Source: Plasmodium coatneyi
Taxonomy: Eukaryota; Apicomplexa; Aconoidasida; Haemosporida; Plasmodiidae
Length of the DNA stretch: 64,000 nucleotides
Assembly (NCBI RefSeq): GCF_001680005.1
Contig: NC_033565.1
Location: forward strand, 229,501 to 293,500
Reading direction: 5' to 3'
Made by a program: the position numbers and the translations under genes
Notes under the pieces: generated by a model
The model's database searches: none
Told to the model about the DNA's origin: nothing
Seen by the model: only the letters and a program-made list of their open reading frames with translations
Part shown: in pieces, positions 53,690 through 64,000 of the stretch
Position numbering within the stretch: position 1 is the stretch's first letter
How the letters are laid out: the number at the start of each line of letters is the position of its first letter

Positions 53690-53890
53690 ATGCCTTTCAC
53701 TCCATTTGATGCGTTACAAAACTGTGCTTCAAAAATAATTGATACAAACGAATCAAATAAAAGCAGCTGCAAGGAGATGACAAAAGCTGCCAATATACCT
53801 ACAAATAGCCGCTCATATTTTGATGCCTCCTTTTTTCTTCTACTAAGGACGGGCGTGCACACACCAGGAGAGGATTACCCAATCTGGTGA
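53690..53890 (+). CDS. possible small protein of 66 residues, unknown
   Basis: Open frame starting MPFTPFDALQNCASKIIDTN and ending HTPGEDYPIW. Its balanced amino-acid composition is unlike the chance frames nearby. It ends 16 bases from the 3' end of the convergent MCTS1 gene. I recognise no family, and it could be one exon of a larger gene or chance. Confidence 0.3.
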   Translation: MPFTPFDALQNCASKIIDTNESNKSSCKEMTKAANIPTNSRSYFDASFFLLLRTGVHTPGEDYPIW

Positions 53891-53906
53891 GCAAACCCCC
53901 CGCCAG

Positions 53907-55312
53907 CTAATTCTCAATTTTGCAATTCCACAAACCATCATTCAGGTAATGTATATTTTCTATGCAGATATCCTTGTTGACCTCCACGCTAAAAAGGAAA
54001 CAAAAAAAAGTTTATGTATGATGGGTACAAATGGTTTGCGAAAAGGGACATAGTCGCATTCTCTCTTATCCGTACATTTCCTTTGATGACATGGTAGTTA
54101 TTCCTATGGCACACGCGAATTCTTTGTCCTCCGCTCGAATTTGCTACGATAAAAAAGGGGGAAAAAAATGGAACTCACAGGAAGGTGCTGAGAAACGCGC
54201 CTGTTTCACTATATGCTCTTCCATACATGTACATACATATTGTTGCTGTATGCACATGTATCCTTACAACCACCGTGTTCGATTCCACGTCGTCTAGCCT
54301 TCCACCGGGGGATGTAACTCCTGGACACATTATATTCGACCCACGTAGGACGTTTTTTATTGCTCCCTTGTCAACTTGTATCTGTGGCATCATGAAGGGG
54401 TCTACACGGGGGGGCATATATATGAGCATACGGATATGTACAAGCAGGAGCAGTAAGAAGTAGAGCCTACAATGAGGGTCTACGCGGTGGGGGACTCGGA
54501 GCGAATTCTATAAAAACGCACGCGTAGGGATTCATATAATTTTTTATGCGCCCCGTAAGTGGTAAAAAAAAAAACTCGATTTGCTTCTCACATTTGTGCA
54601 CTAATTTTAAGTTGGGCATCCAAGGACCATTCCTTATTTGAAAAAAGAGCAACTCATTGTTCCCAATAATTACAGTCACGTGGTTTATGCTATAAAAAGG
54701 TAAAAGGTAGCGGAGGGTGGATGGACTAACATACACTTGTTGCGTTTGCACGTGTACGGTCCATTGGGGTAAGTTAATAACAATAAAAAATATAAAAAAA
54801 TGAACAAAGTGGTGGTGGCCATTTTGATAACCTCCCCCTTTTTTAGTACCATTTTCCTAAAAACAGGGATCCCTTTTTGGGAAATATATCCTCAATGAAA
54901 TCTTCTAATTTAGGGTATTGCTTTAAAATCTTCAGGGGAAAAAAGAGTTTAATTTATGTGTAAGTTTTGCCTCTAAAGGGGTGCACGATGGGACGGTTGT
55001 GCGGAGGGGAATCCGCAGGACATCACGTACAACGAGTACGGATAGAACCACCATGAGGGCTCCATAAAACTGGGTTATAACTAATTTAGAAGCACAGGTA
55101 GGCGCCCAACTATGTTGTTAGATCCGCGTCAACATATCTTCCCCGCAGAATGTCCAATTCTGCGGTCCAACTAAAACGTTGCAAGCGCAGTTGCTCTTTT
55201 TTCCTTCTTTCGACAGAGCCAAAAGAGAACGTACCGTTGCTTTGATACTCCTCTGAACTGAGGACTTCATCAAATTCTGCGAGGAAATATTGTCAGCACA
55301 GAATCCCTTCAT
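53907..55312 (-). CDS. MCTS1: MCTS1/Tma20 homologue (PUA-domain translation factor), six exons
   Basis: Predicted 179-residue protein; human MCTS1 has 181. Exons (minus) 55312-55235, 54929-54850, 54689-54592, 54401-54268, 54143-54076 and 53988-53907; phases 0,2,1,0,2. The spliced protein follows MCTS1 almost without gaps: an N-terminal part ending SSVQRSIKAT, then KQYPKLEDFIEDIFPKKG, the GNNELLFF and LKLVHKYPFMMPQIQVDKGA block, the PUA domain with GSNIMCPGVTSPGGRLDD, and the end ENIHYLNDGLW. With its DENR partner, MCTS1 releases deacylated tRNA and mRNA from 40S subunits and supports re-initiation. The exons are tiny and split motifs, for example HK-Y-PF across an intron, so automated models may miss it. 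The spliced match makes this call strong. Confidence 0.93.
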
Positions 55313-56690
55313 CGTTTAAAAAGTATTTGTTATGGCTTCTATGCAGAGTTTAGCAGCAGGCCCAAGTTTTATAAATGGCACAACTTGGCGCGCACGAAAA
55401 CGTAAAAAAGTAAAAAGTTATCATAAAGTGATCCCACACTATTGTAAACTATCGTTAACTGTCGTTAACTGCCGCTAACTATGGCCGACTTTCTCGAACT
55501 TTTTTCAAACTCCCTGCGACTGCTTAAATTTTTTCTTACCCCTGAAACACGTTAGAATAATTTAATCTCCCAAGAAAACGTGTCATAACCCCACAGAAAA
55601 TAAAAAAATTCGTGTTAATTATCAGATCAGCGGACGGAGATTGTTGGGGGTGGTGATCACCTACTGCAGCTATACTGTTACTACTTTGTATAACTTCTTG
55701 GGAACAGTCGCTTCGAACGCAGTGCCCATCGTATTTTTTTTTTAAAAAGGGGGAAGCAGTAATTGTTCACTCTGCACAAACATACACAGTATGTACATTA
55801 GTTAACAATCCCTGACATGTTCGCAGAGGAAATGAATGAGAAACGCTAAATATGTTTTAACATAACCTAATTAAAAAAAGAAAAATTCTTAAAAATGGTA
55901 CAAAAAAAAAAAGCGAAAGGAAAAGAAATATAAAAAATGTAAAAGGAGTTGCATGTAAAACCTGCACGATTCAGGGGGAAGCAAAAAAAAGTGAGCATGT
56001 GAAGGGTCCTCGCCTCTCGAGTAGGTGTATTAATGTCCGCCCCCATATGACACATACGTACAGTGTGTACGGAGGGTCCCACTTTTTATAAACCCTCAGT
56101 ATGGCTCCCGGGCTGCATTAAAGCGTGTACTGAAAAGGCGTATTGAAAGACCACCGCGAGGGGGAGAATATCCTCCCCTATCTAATTATTCATTTCGCTA
56201 TTTAATAAATTAACACCAAAAAAAAAGAAGGCAAAATGGGGAAAAATAGTGAAAAACGAACAGGCAAAAATGGAAAATGCGTAATACGCAAACACACACA
56301 CTTTTTTGTTCACGTGTGGGCATCTTTCCTGCGCAAGGGGGACGTACTAAAAATTGCGAATTTAAAAAGGGGGCAAAGTGGCGCAGAGAAATGGCGAACG
56401 ACGAAGAGACGATCTCTTGCAGAATCGCTCGAGGCATTAAAAATGAGCAAAGTGATGTTACAAAAAACACAAGCACACAAATATCTGAATGGAAAAAATA
56501 TGGTTATAGCGATAAAATAATCAAAAAAAAACAAAGGGGAAACACACAAAAAAGAGAATGGGCTAGGTAACGAATGCTGCAATGACTTAATAAACGTACG
56601 CGTCTATGCAATTGTGCCCATCCATACATATAAGCTTGCAGATGCGCGGGGGGAAAGGAACATAATTTGTCACCTTATCCCCCTCTTCAC
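55313..56690. other. intergenic, MCTS1 to Asn-rich gene
   Basis: Holds the MCTS1 5' flank and the 3' UTR of the next gene (both minus strand). A 59-codon plus-strand frame at 56392-56571 is charged but overlaps the presumed 3' UTR; not called. Confidence 0.5.
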
Positions 56691-59600
56691 TCACGCGTTG
56701 TCTTCGCTGGCGCTTTGCTTTTCTTCACTGATATTTTCATCAGAGTTCTTTTCATTTTCTTCATTTTGTTCATGCTCACTGTGGTTATCATTACCCTTGC
56801 CATTGTCGTTGCTGCTTCCGCTGTCACTTCCGTTTCCACTCCCATTTCCGCTTCCGTCGCAAATACTGTTTCTGCCTCCTTCTTCACTGTGGCTACCTTG
56901 CCCACCATCGCTGTTTCCATTTTCTTCCCTCTCCTCCACGTCGTCCATTTTAGACTTATCACTCAGTGAGCACATAGTCATAGGCAAATGGTGCGAAATG
57001 AAAAACGACGTCGGAGTTCTAAACGAATCTGCATTTATATCTATTTTATTACATTCTAAGTTTTCCAAAAGTTTCGACAAAATTCCATCCTCATTTAAGT
57101 CCTGCATAGACCTCAACTGACTTTTCACGTCATCATTCGATATCATCCTTCCTTCGATTATTTTGGCGAATGCGTTTAAGTTCGCTTCTACATTGTTCAG
57201 GTAGTCCAGGAGTCCTATTCTGTGTTTTATTCCTTCGACGATCTGGGGGAAATGCGTGGGGGGACGTTACCCATGTGGAGAATTCAATGGCCCAAAGGGA
57301 CAAATGAGCATCCAAGGAAGCAAAAATGAAGAAGACACACACACGAAGGGAATGACCCAAACGAAATATGTCACAATGGGGAGTAGACCACCCATCCCTT
57401 ACCTTCTTCTGTATCAGCTTCTTATTCTGCTTATTTTCATTTTTCCATTCTTCCCTTATTTGGTTAAGTGAGAACTCCAGGTCCACATCCCACTTCATGT
57501 CCTTCAAAAAGGGGAAAAAGAAAATCGCACATAAGTGACCCGATCTATACCTTTAACCTGGGTGGACGCTTTACCATCATGACCACCACCACCCCTCATT
57601 CAACTGTGCACCTTTACGTCATCAGATGTAGTACTATATGGCGTTATTTCATTTTTACCTGAATCAAGCTCCCCACGGTCAGTCCAGATGGGTCGAACTT
57701 ATTCTCGGGCGGCTCCCCAATGTTCGGAATGGAAATGTCATCAACGTTCACATCCAGCTCTATGTTGGATTCCTTTATCTGGTCGAAACTCAGGTGAAAA
57801 TCGCTGACAGTTTTTTCACCATACAGGGAGATCAGAGAACTAACCATGTTGTTAGGGTCTACATTTATCGACTCTAAAATTTCGCAAATCTTATTCCACT
57901 CCTTTATTAGCATGCTCATACATTCGCTCTGTTTTTCCCAGTACTGACATATCAAATTGTGTTCTTCAACTTTTATTTCCCTTTCCTTTGGGCTCATTTT
58001 TGGCTTCACATCGTCTTCCTTCTTCTGCGGGTCGGGCGTTAAACAGGCACGTGTGGGAAGTGCAAAAAGCGTCTTCACGTATCCACTCCTCATGCATGCA
58101 CATGTTGCAAAAATTAAATAAATTAACGGAGGTGAAATACACATTTGTACACTTTCCACTCGTTTGTTTTATTCACACGCAACGATTTTTCTCGCACATT
58201 TTCTCGCCCATATGCACCTACCAGTTCGCTTTCATTGGAAGTGTCTGCCGCATTGGCCTCTGAAAACTTTTTCTTAATTTCTGAATTTATTTGGTTGCCT
58301 AACAAGGCTATCAATTTGAGGATCATTTTTTTCCGCTTCTCGTTGAAGACTTCCTTAACTTCTTCCTTTTCCATGCTCTTTAAAATGTACTTGTAGTAGT
58401 TGTTTGAAACCTACGGGGGAAAAATATTTAGGGCGTGTATTCGCCCGGTGCTTAACTTCCATTAGAGCGTGCAAGCACAAATCGGAAAGGTGTGTCCACC
58501 CTTATGAAGCTTACCATGTGAGCCAGGCTCATCAACTTTGCACTGTTATTCTTTCCAGCCAATTGGGAATAATCTACAGGATCCATGCTGTAACTCTCGA
58601 ACGGGTTCGGTATGTCATATTTTTCCAGCAACCCAGTAACATGCTGAATTTTCTTTAACTTAATTTCTGTGGCATTTTTTACTTTATTCGAATCCAAAAC
58701 GACCTTATTATTTGGATCGCTTTTCTTTTCCTGTCTTAGTCTCGTTTTCGGCTCATCAAATATCGAAGCCCTTTTTTTTTCCGTAATGCTTTTGTCAATT
58801 TTTAAATTTCTTAATTCTTCCGATAGGATGTGATCTTCTATTTTTCTATTTAATTCTTTCTCACTATCTTCCCCTTTTAGGGACTTGTTTTTATTTTCAT
58901 TTTTTCCTTGCGATAACATAAACTTGACGCTCAGCGATGATCCGCTTTTGTTTCTGAGCGACGTTCCCCTGATTATGGACTTCAGCTGTGCGGGAGGGCG
59001 TTCAAAAAAAGAAACACCAAATGTGTAAAAGGAATACATATATATTTGTGTAGGCACCACAACACCGATTCACAACTACGAGTGCATTACATTTTTATCG
59101 TTTTCTCCTCCGCTTAGGGACTCCTTCGATTTTTCCAGCGACTCTACAAGGGGAAGGAGGGAAATAACAATAAACAACCAACGATAAAATATTCAATGCA
59201 GCGGTAACACCGAGGGAGGAATAATTATCCCTCCCCGATGAAACAAGACGAGTCCCACAAAGCGACTTCTTCATCCACCACGTGAAAAGGCAAACCTTTC
59301 AACGATTCATCCGACTCCGGAACGACACAAGACGCGATATTAGGAATGTCATCGTTCTTCTGATGATACGCGGTGGTTATAATGTGCTGCTTCACGTTAT
59401 CATTTTGATTAACAAAAAGGGGAGAAGAAGACTGTAAAGTAACATGAGTAACATCGTCATATTCACTAACCTCAACCACTGACTTTGGAATGAGTGCATA
59501 TATTTTCTCATTTAAGTTTTCGTTCTTTGATAGTGCCTTTAATGCATAGGGGTCCACTTGTTCGTTTATCGGAATGGCTGTACTATACATTTCGACTAAG

Positions 59601-62600
59601 GACTTCCCATTACTAACTATGTTCTTTTTTTTTTTTTTTACTTGTTTTTTGTTCTCGGCTGGTAGTCTGATGATTGTGAGCGCACCTTTTTCTGTAGTTC
59701 CGACGGGGAGAAATGAGAATGGATGGAATGGGAAGCAACGAAATGTATATAATGGAATGTGCACAATATGGGCACCTATATGTGTATTCCGTCACAGCTT
59801 GGCCCTTCTCGCAATTTATCCATCCCCCCCACTGTGAAGGACGCACATATTCCTCATGAACATACCGCTTTTGGAGTCGTGCGAATAGCTCCGCTGGTAA
59901 TTTCGCGTATCCTCAGGGTTCTCCATGTCTAACGGGAGTAGGGTAAACAACAGCAGATGAATGCACTCAGCAGATGCAAGGTTAAAAACAGGAGCGCATG
60001 TATGCAAAGCTAAACACAAAGCTGGGTAAATCGCCCCATAAGCGCACCTGAGTAGGAAACATCGGGGTAGTCCTCCTCCGGGTACTCCTCATAGGCACTG
60101 TTCATCTGGGACGTGCATTCTTCCTCGGGGTAATACTCCCCTGAGTAAGTCCTAAACGCAGTGCCATATGAACCTCTTTTTTTACTGTCCTTTGCGTAAT
60201 TCATCATGGTACCGTGGTGGAGTCTCTTCACACTTCTCTCTGGGTAGTACTTATAATTTATTTTTCGGTTCGCATAATTATGTTCCCTCCTCGGGTTGTA
60301 ATCATTCTCATCCAAATCAACATGTTCATTCGCATTTTCGCTCATAAGTTCCTCCTCGTTGTCATTCACATTTTCGTAAAAAAAATTGTTCACATGGTTA
60401 TTACTATTATTGTAATCCTCTGATGAGGGGTACCTCTGGTAGTCCTCACCATTTGGAGGATCATACATCGTGGCTTTCATACCTTTATACGTCCCTTGCA
60501 TATTATTGGAACGTTTTCTAACCTGTTTGGCGTCCTCATACTTTGGGGTACTACCATACGGGTTTACACTTTGAGGGAGAGTCTTATCTCTCTTGTGGTG
60601 CGTATTACCAGCTGTATTCCCCTTAGACATTCTATTGACACTAGCCAGGTTGGCTGCACTCACATTAACCGAAGACACGTTTGAGACGACATCATTTGCA
60701 TTCTCCACGTTGCCGGATTTCCCCTCACATGTCATCATATTCGTATTGTCATTACCAAACTCTGGGGAAACTTTCCCCGAATCGATTGTATTATATTCGT
60801 AACTTTTCGAAGGAACATTCACATCTGCCCTGTCAAAAAATCTTTGCTTCTCCCCCAAGTTGGCATTACCGCCGCCTTCCCTAAATGACTGCTTAGCGTT
60901 ATTATCACCTGTACTATTGTTCACGCAACTATTGGTGGTGGCTACACCTACCAATTGTGGGTATTGATTATATTCGCCTGTGTCAACATATTCATCCTCC
61001 TCGTTACCGCCTAATGGCGCACCTGTGTCTGATAAATTAATTCCCTTTTCATTATTGTTAGTTGAACTTTTGGGATATTTTTTACCATCTCCTTTGGCCT
61101 CACCCAGGCGAGCACTAAAGTCAGCTGGGTTTTCCTTAACGCCTTCCATCCTATCCATCATATGTGGGTCGACAAATTTAGAACCAAACTTTTTATCAAA
61201 AGCATTTTGATGAGAATAATTAGAGTCTATGGTACTTAGGGAAAAATTCTGGTGCTCCTTTTTTCTGTTTCCATCCTTATCAACGGTGTATTTATGCTGA
61301 GGCATATTTTTCTCATTTTTAGACGCATTGGGATAATTGGCATATAGGTTCCTTCTCATATTAGGGTTATACTGTTTCAATGGGTAATTATTAGTCACCC
61401 TTTCGTGGTCCACAACCATGTCGTCACTATACTTACTATGGTTTGTTCCTTTTTTGTATACATTTTTTGGGTTCATCATGGCGCCCCTACTATTAGGAAC
61501 ATTTTTATCCCTCTGGAACTCGTTATGTCCCAAACAAGCTGCTCCATCGTTATCATTCATTTTGTTATTTTCGATAAAATTCTCCTCATTCATGATTTTA
61601 TCCTTTGGCGCTAGTGTATCGTTTTTATAGATACCCTTTCCACCCATGACGTTATTCATATTGGGGTTAGTATTCTGTTCGCTCTGATTTTTATGGTATA
61701 GTTTGTCCCTTCCCATGTAGGAAATGGGCTGAGGTTGTCGTGGTGGTACCGCCCCCTGTATTGCTACTCCTGTTATCCCCATGGGAACTGTCCCCTGGGG
61801 AGGATCCCTAAAATCGGCATTGCCATACTTGTTCTGATTTCTGTTCATTTTGGAGTAGTTATAATTCGCGTTATGATCATTGTTACTTTTGGTGTACATT
61901 AAATTCTTCTTTCCAAATGGATCGAAATTTTGTTTCTGACTATGTGCCCCCTCCGTGGCACCACCTTTCGCGCTGTTCATAGGGTCATCGGTCTTGTGGC
62001 CGCCACTTCCACTTGGAGGTGCTTTTAAATCGTTAAACTTCCGATACGGAGCGCTGCCACTCATATTTGGGACAGCACCCTTACTAGACACGGCATTATT
62101 CACATCGTCATACGCTGAATTCGCTTTTAAATTATTCTCCTCATTATAGTAACCTATTCTTCGAAACTTGGATCGATCCTTCGTCAAATTGTTACTGTCG
62201 CCATACTTTTTGTCGACGTAATTTTTACCAATGTGTTCACTCAGAACGGTGTTTTTCGGCTTAACAAATTCCTTTTCCTCATTATTGGTAGCATTTAATT
62301 TTTCATAATAATTTTTCTTCTTCAATCCACTGCTAGCGTTGTTATAAAGTTTATTTTTTATCATATTTTCCTTGTCTAAAATTGTATTCTTAACCTCTTT
62401 GTTGCTGTAACCATATATAGTTTCATCATTCATTTCCTTTCGTCTATTTCCATTAGTTGGAAAATTTGGATTAACCATAGAATTGGGATGCTTCGCGCTA
62501 CTATATGTTGTGTGTGTGTAAGGAGTTTGATCAGTTCTGTCTTTTCTTATTTGAAAAATTTGGTTCACGTTTTTTTTCTTTTGTATATTCGAAAAGTTTC

Positions 62601-62619
62601 TCCTGTTGGGATTATGCAT
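56691..62619 (-). CDS. conserved Plasmodium protein of unknown function, Asn-rich, nine exons
   Basis: Predicted 1586-residue protein. Exons (minus) 62619-60048, 59928-59866, 59691-59296, 59143-59091, 58985-58515, 58410-58222, 58024-57659, 57501-57403 and 57242-56691; phases 1,1,1,0,0,0,0,0. The first 857 residues are low-complexity and Asn/Lys-rich. The exons after it are better ordered and helical, with blocks such as ALTIIRLPAENKKQV, SAKLMSLAHMVSNNYYKYIL and GIKHRIGLLDYLNNVEANL, suggesting a conserved C-terminal half. The extreme C-terminus is Ser/Gly/Asp/Asn-rich. The donor at 59296 (AAAG|GTTTGC) is chosen because read-through reaches a stop at 59225, whereas this site joins DESLK to ESLEKSKESLSG in frame. 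If wrong, there are two genes. I recognise no named family. Confidence 0.7.
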
Positions 62620-64000
62620 AGTGTTTTCTCCTTTGCGGGGTGGGGACTACTCCACGTGTGTATGCATATGTGCTTGTAGCGACGTGCACACGGGCGGAAG
62701 GCTTTTATGTGTTCTCCGTCGGGGTGCCACACTGCGCTACTCCTCTTTGGAGGGACGCATACGGTGCAAAAACAAGTGCATAAGTGTAGCTGTACAAATG
62801 GACGTATCCGCGCGCATATGTCGATTCGTTAACGTTTGCAAACGCGGGGTCTGCCAACCTACGCAACCCTTAACAAACACGCTGAAACAAATAAAAAAAG
62901 GGTGAAAAGTCAGAAGGGGCGGAAAACTAACTCAAATGCACAGAACCATTAAAAGTGCAATGGTTGGAAAATAAAAAAAAAATTGCGCAAATGTATAAAC
63001 ACAGACATACACAATGCTGTGCATGTTCATTCACCCTTTATGCGTCTCGTAAATTGGGGCTATTCATACATTCCCGTCGATATGTCCGAATTTTTGTTTA
63101 TCAAAAACGTTACAGTTTCATTTTGATATGACAAAGACATAACCGTGCCATTTAAAATGCCACTATTTTCTTTTCTTTTTTTTTTAATCTGTAAGGTGGG
63201 GAAGTAATTATATCTTCAATGATGTATTTTCCTTTTTTTCCTTTTTCCTGGCGCGAATTAACATTTTTTTTTTTTTGTATAATTACGCATATGCAATTTT
63301 TTACGCATACATTTTCCGTTCAATTATGCAAATATATGCGTGTTACACGTGAAAATTTTTCCTTTCCCCTTTTTTTTTTTTTCCTTTTGCTGGGGTTCCA
63401 GTAAAACTACGCTTAAAAGGAAACTGAAATGAACATTCGCATTTTCACCCAGTAAAAAGATGACAAAAAAAATGACACGAAAATGTGTTATTTATTGCGA
63501 AAAAGGGATGCCCATATTTGGCAAAAAAAAAAAAAAAAAGTGATACGATTGGCAATATGCATATCATACTATGCGTTACGGAGTGTGAAAATTCCCCACC
63601 CCATCCGCTCAGCAACAAATAAAAATGCTGTTCCGCGAAAAATAACAAATGTGAGAAAAGCATAAAACAGTGCTATGTCCTTAGCCCCCTTTTTTAACCA
63701 AATTTACACGTTAAAAGATTGAAGCAAAAATGGGGAAATTAATACATTTTTTTATCATATTCTTCTGCCATATTTTCATAATTTCCTCACTTTCTTTTTG
63801 GTATCCCCATATGGGATTATCGTCCTTTTTTTTTTTTTTTTTTTTTTTTCCCTCCTTTGCATGTGTGTGTGCAAAGTTCTGCCAGCATGTTTTTTTCTGG
63901 GCATTATTTTCCCCCTCACATTTCAAATTTGCCCTTAAGCTATTTGGAACGTGTAATAATGATGTGTACACGTGTAAACACACTTACGACTTTATCACGT
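62620..64000. other. 5' flank of the Asn-rich gene
   Basis: AT-rich with T-runs at 63180, 63370 and 63822-63849. No gene seen up to the window end. Confidence 0.5.

Noticed and set aside
56392..56571. Charged 59-codon plus-strand frame (MANDEETISC...)
   Set aside because: Lies in the presumed 3' UTR of the Asn-rich gene on the other strand and has no family match that I know.

Overview
This window is malaria-parasite nuclear DNA, most likely Plasmodium knowlesi or a close relative such as P. coatneyi. Seven genes have KIR (PIR-family) architecture: a minute first exon, a Cys-rich domain exon with a FYYWLG-type motif, a transmembrane exon and a Ser/Thr-rich cytoplasmic exon. They are interleaved with conserved single-copy genes, and degenerate telomere repeats (CCCTAAA / TTTAGGG) lie inside the window. 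Interspersed KIR genes and internal telomeric repeats are the known hallmark of P. knowlesi chromosomes. All gene models below were spliced by hand from GT/AG sites and reading phase.

Layout. 1.4-2.2 kb: Qc-type SNARE (-). 4.8-18.2 kb: KIR1-KIR4, all (+), with a G-rich minisatellite at 11.7-12.1 kb. 18.2-22.5 kb: no gene seen. 22.5-35.8 kb: conserved core genes (membrane RING-H2 protein +, CEP135/Bld10-like coiled-coil protein -, heptatricopeptide-type organellar protein +). 36.6-48.2 kb: an island bounded by CCCTAAA on the left and TTTAGGG on the right, holding two convergent two-domain KIR genes (KIR5 +, KIR6 -). 49.7-51.3 kb: KIR7 (+). 52.95-53.0 kb: tRNA-Arg(UCG) (-). 53.9-55.3 kb: a six-exon MCTS1/Tma20 gene (-). 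56.7-62.6 kb: a nine-exon Asn-rich gene of unknown function (-).

The most striking content is in the membrane-proximal stalks of three KIR proteins. KIR3 carries a collagen-like Gly-X-Y run followed by a 39-residue segment that looks like the repeat of mammalian AHNAK. KIR6 carries a segment almost identical, from memory, to part of the triple helix of collagen alpha-1(I), followed by a tropoelastin-like Gly-Val/poly-Ala block. KIR1 has a second copy of the elastin-like block. These segments sit in extra exons joined through phase-1 introns, and the neighbouring introns of KIR3 and KIR6 are similar to each other. This suggests a mobile stalk cassette that presents host-matrix-like and host-cytoskeleton-like sequence, in line with the CD99 mimicry already known for some KIR proteins. 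The host matches are recalled, not searched, and need BLASTP.
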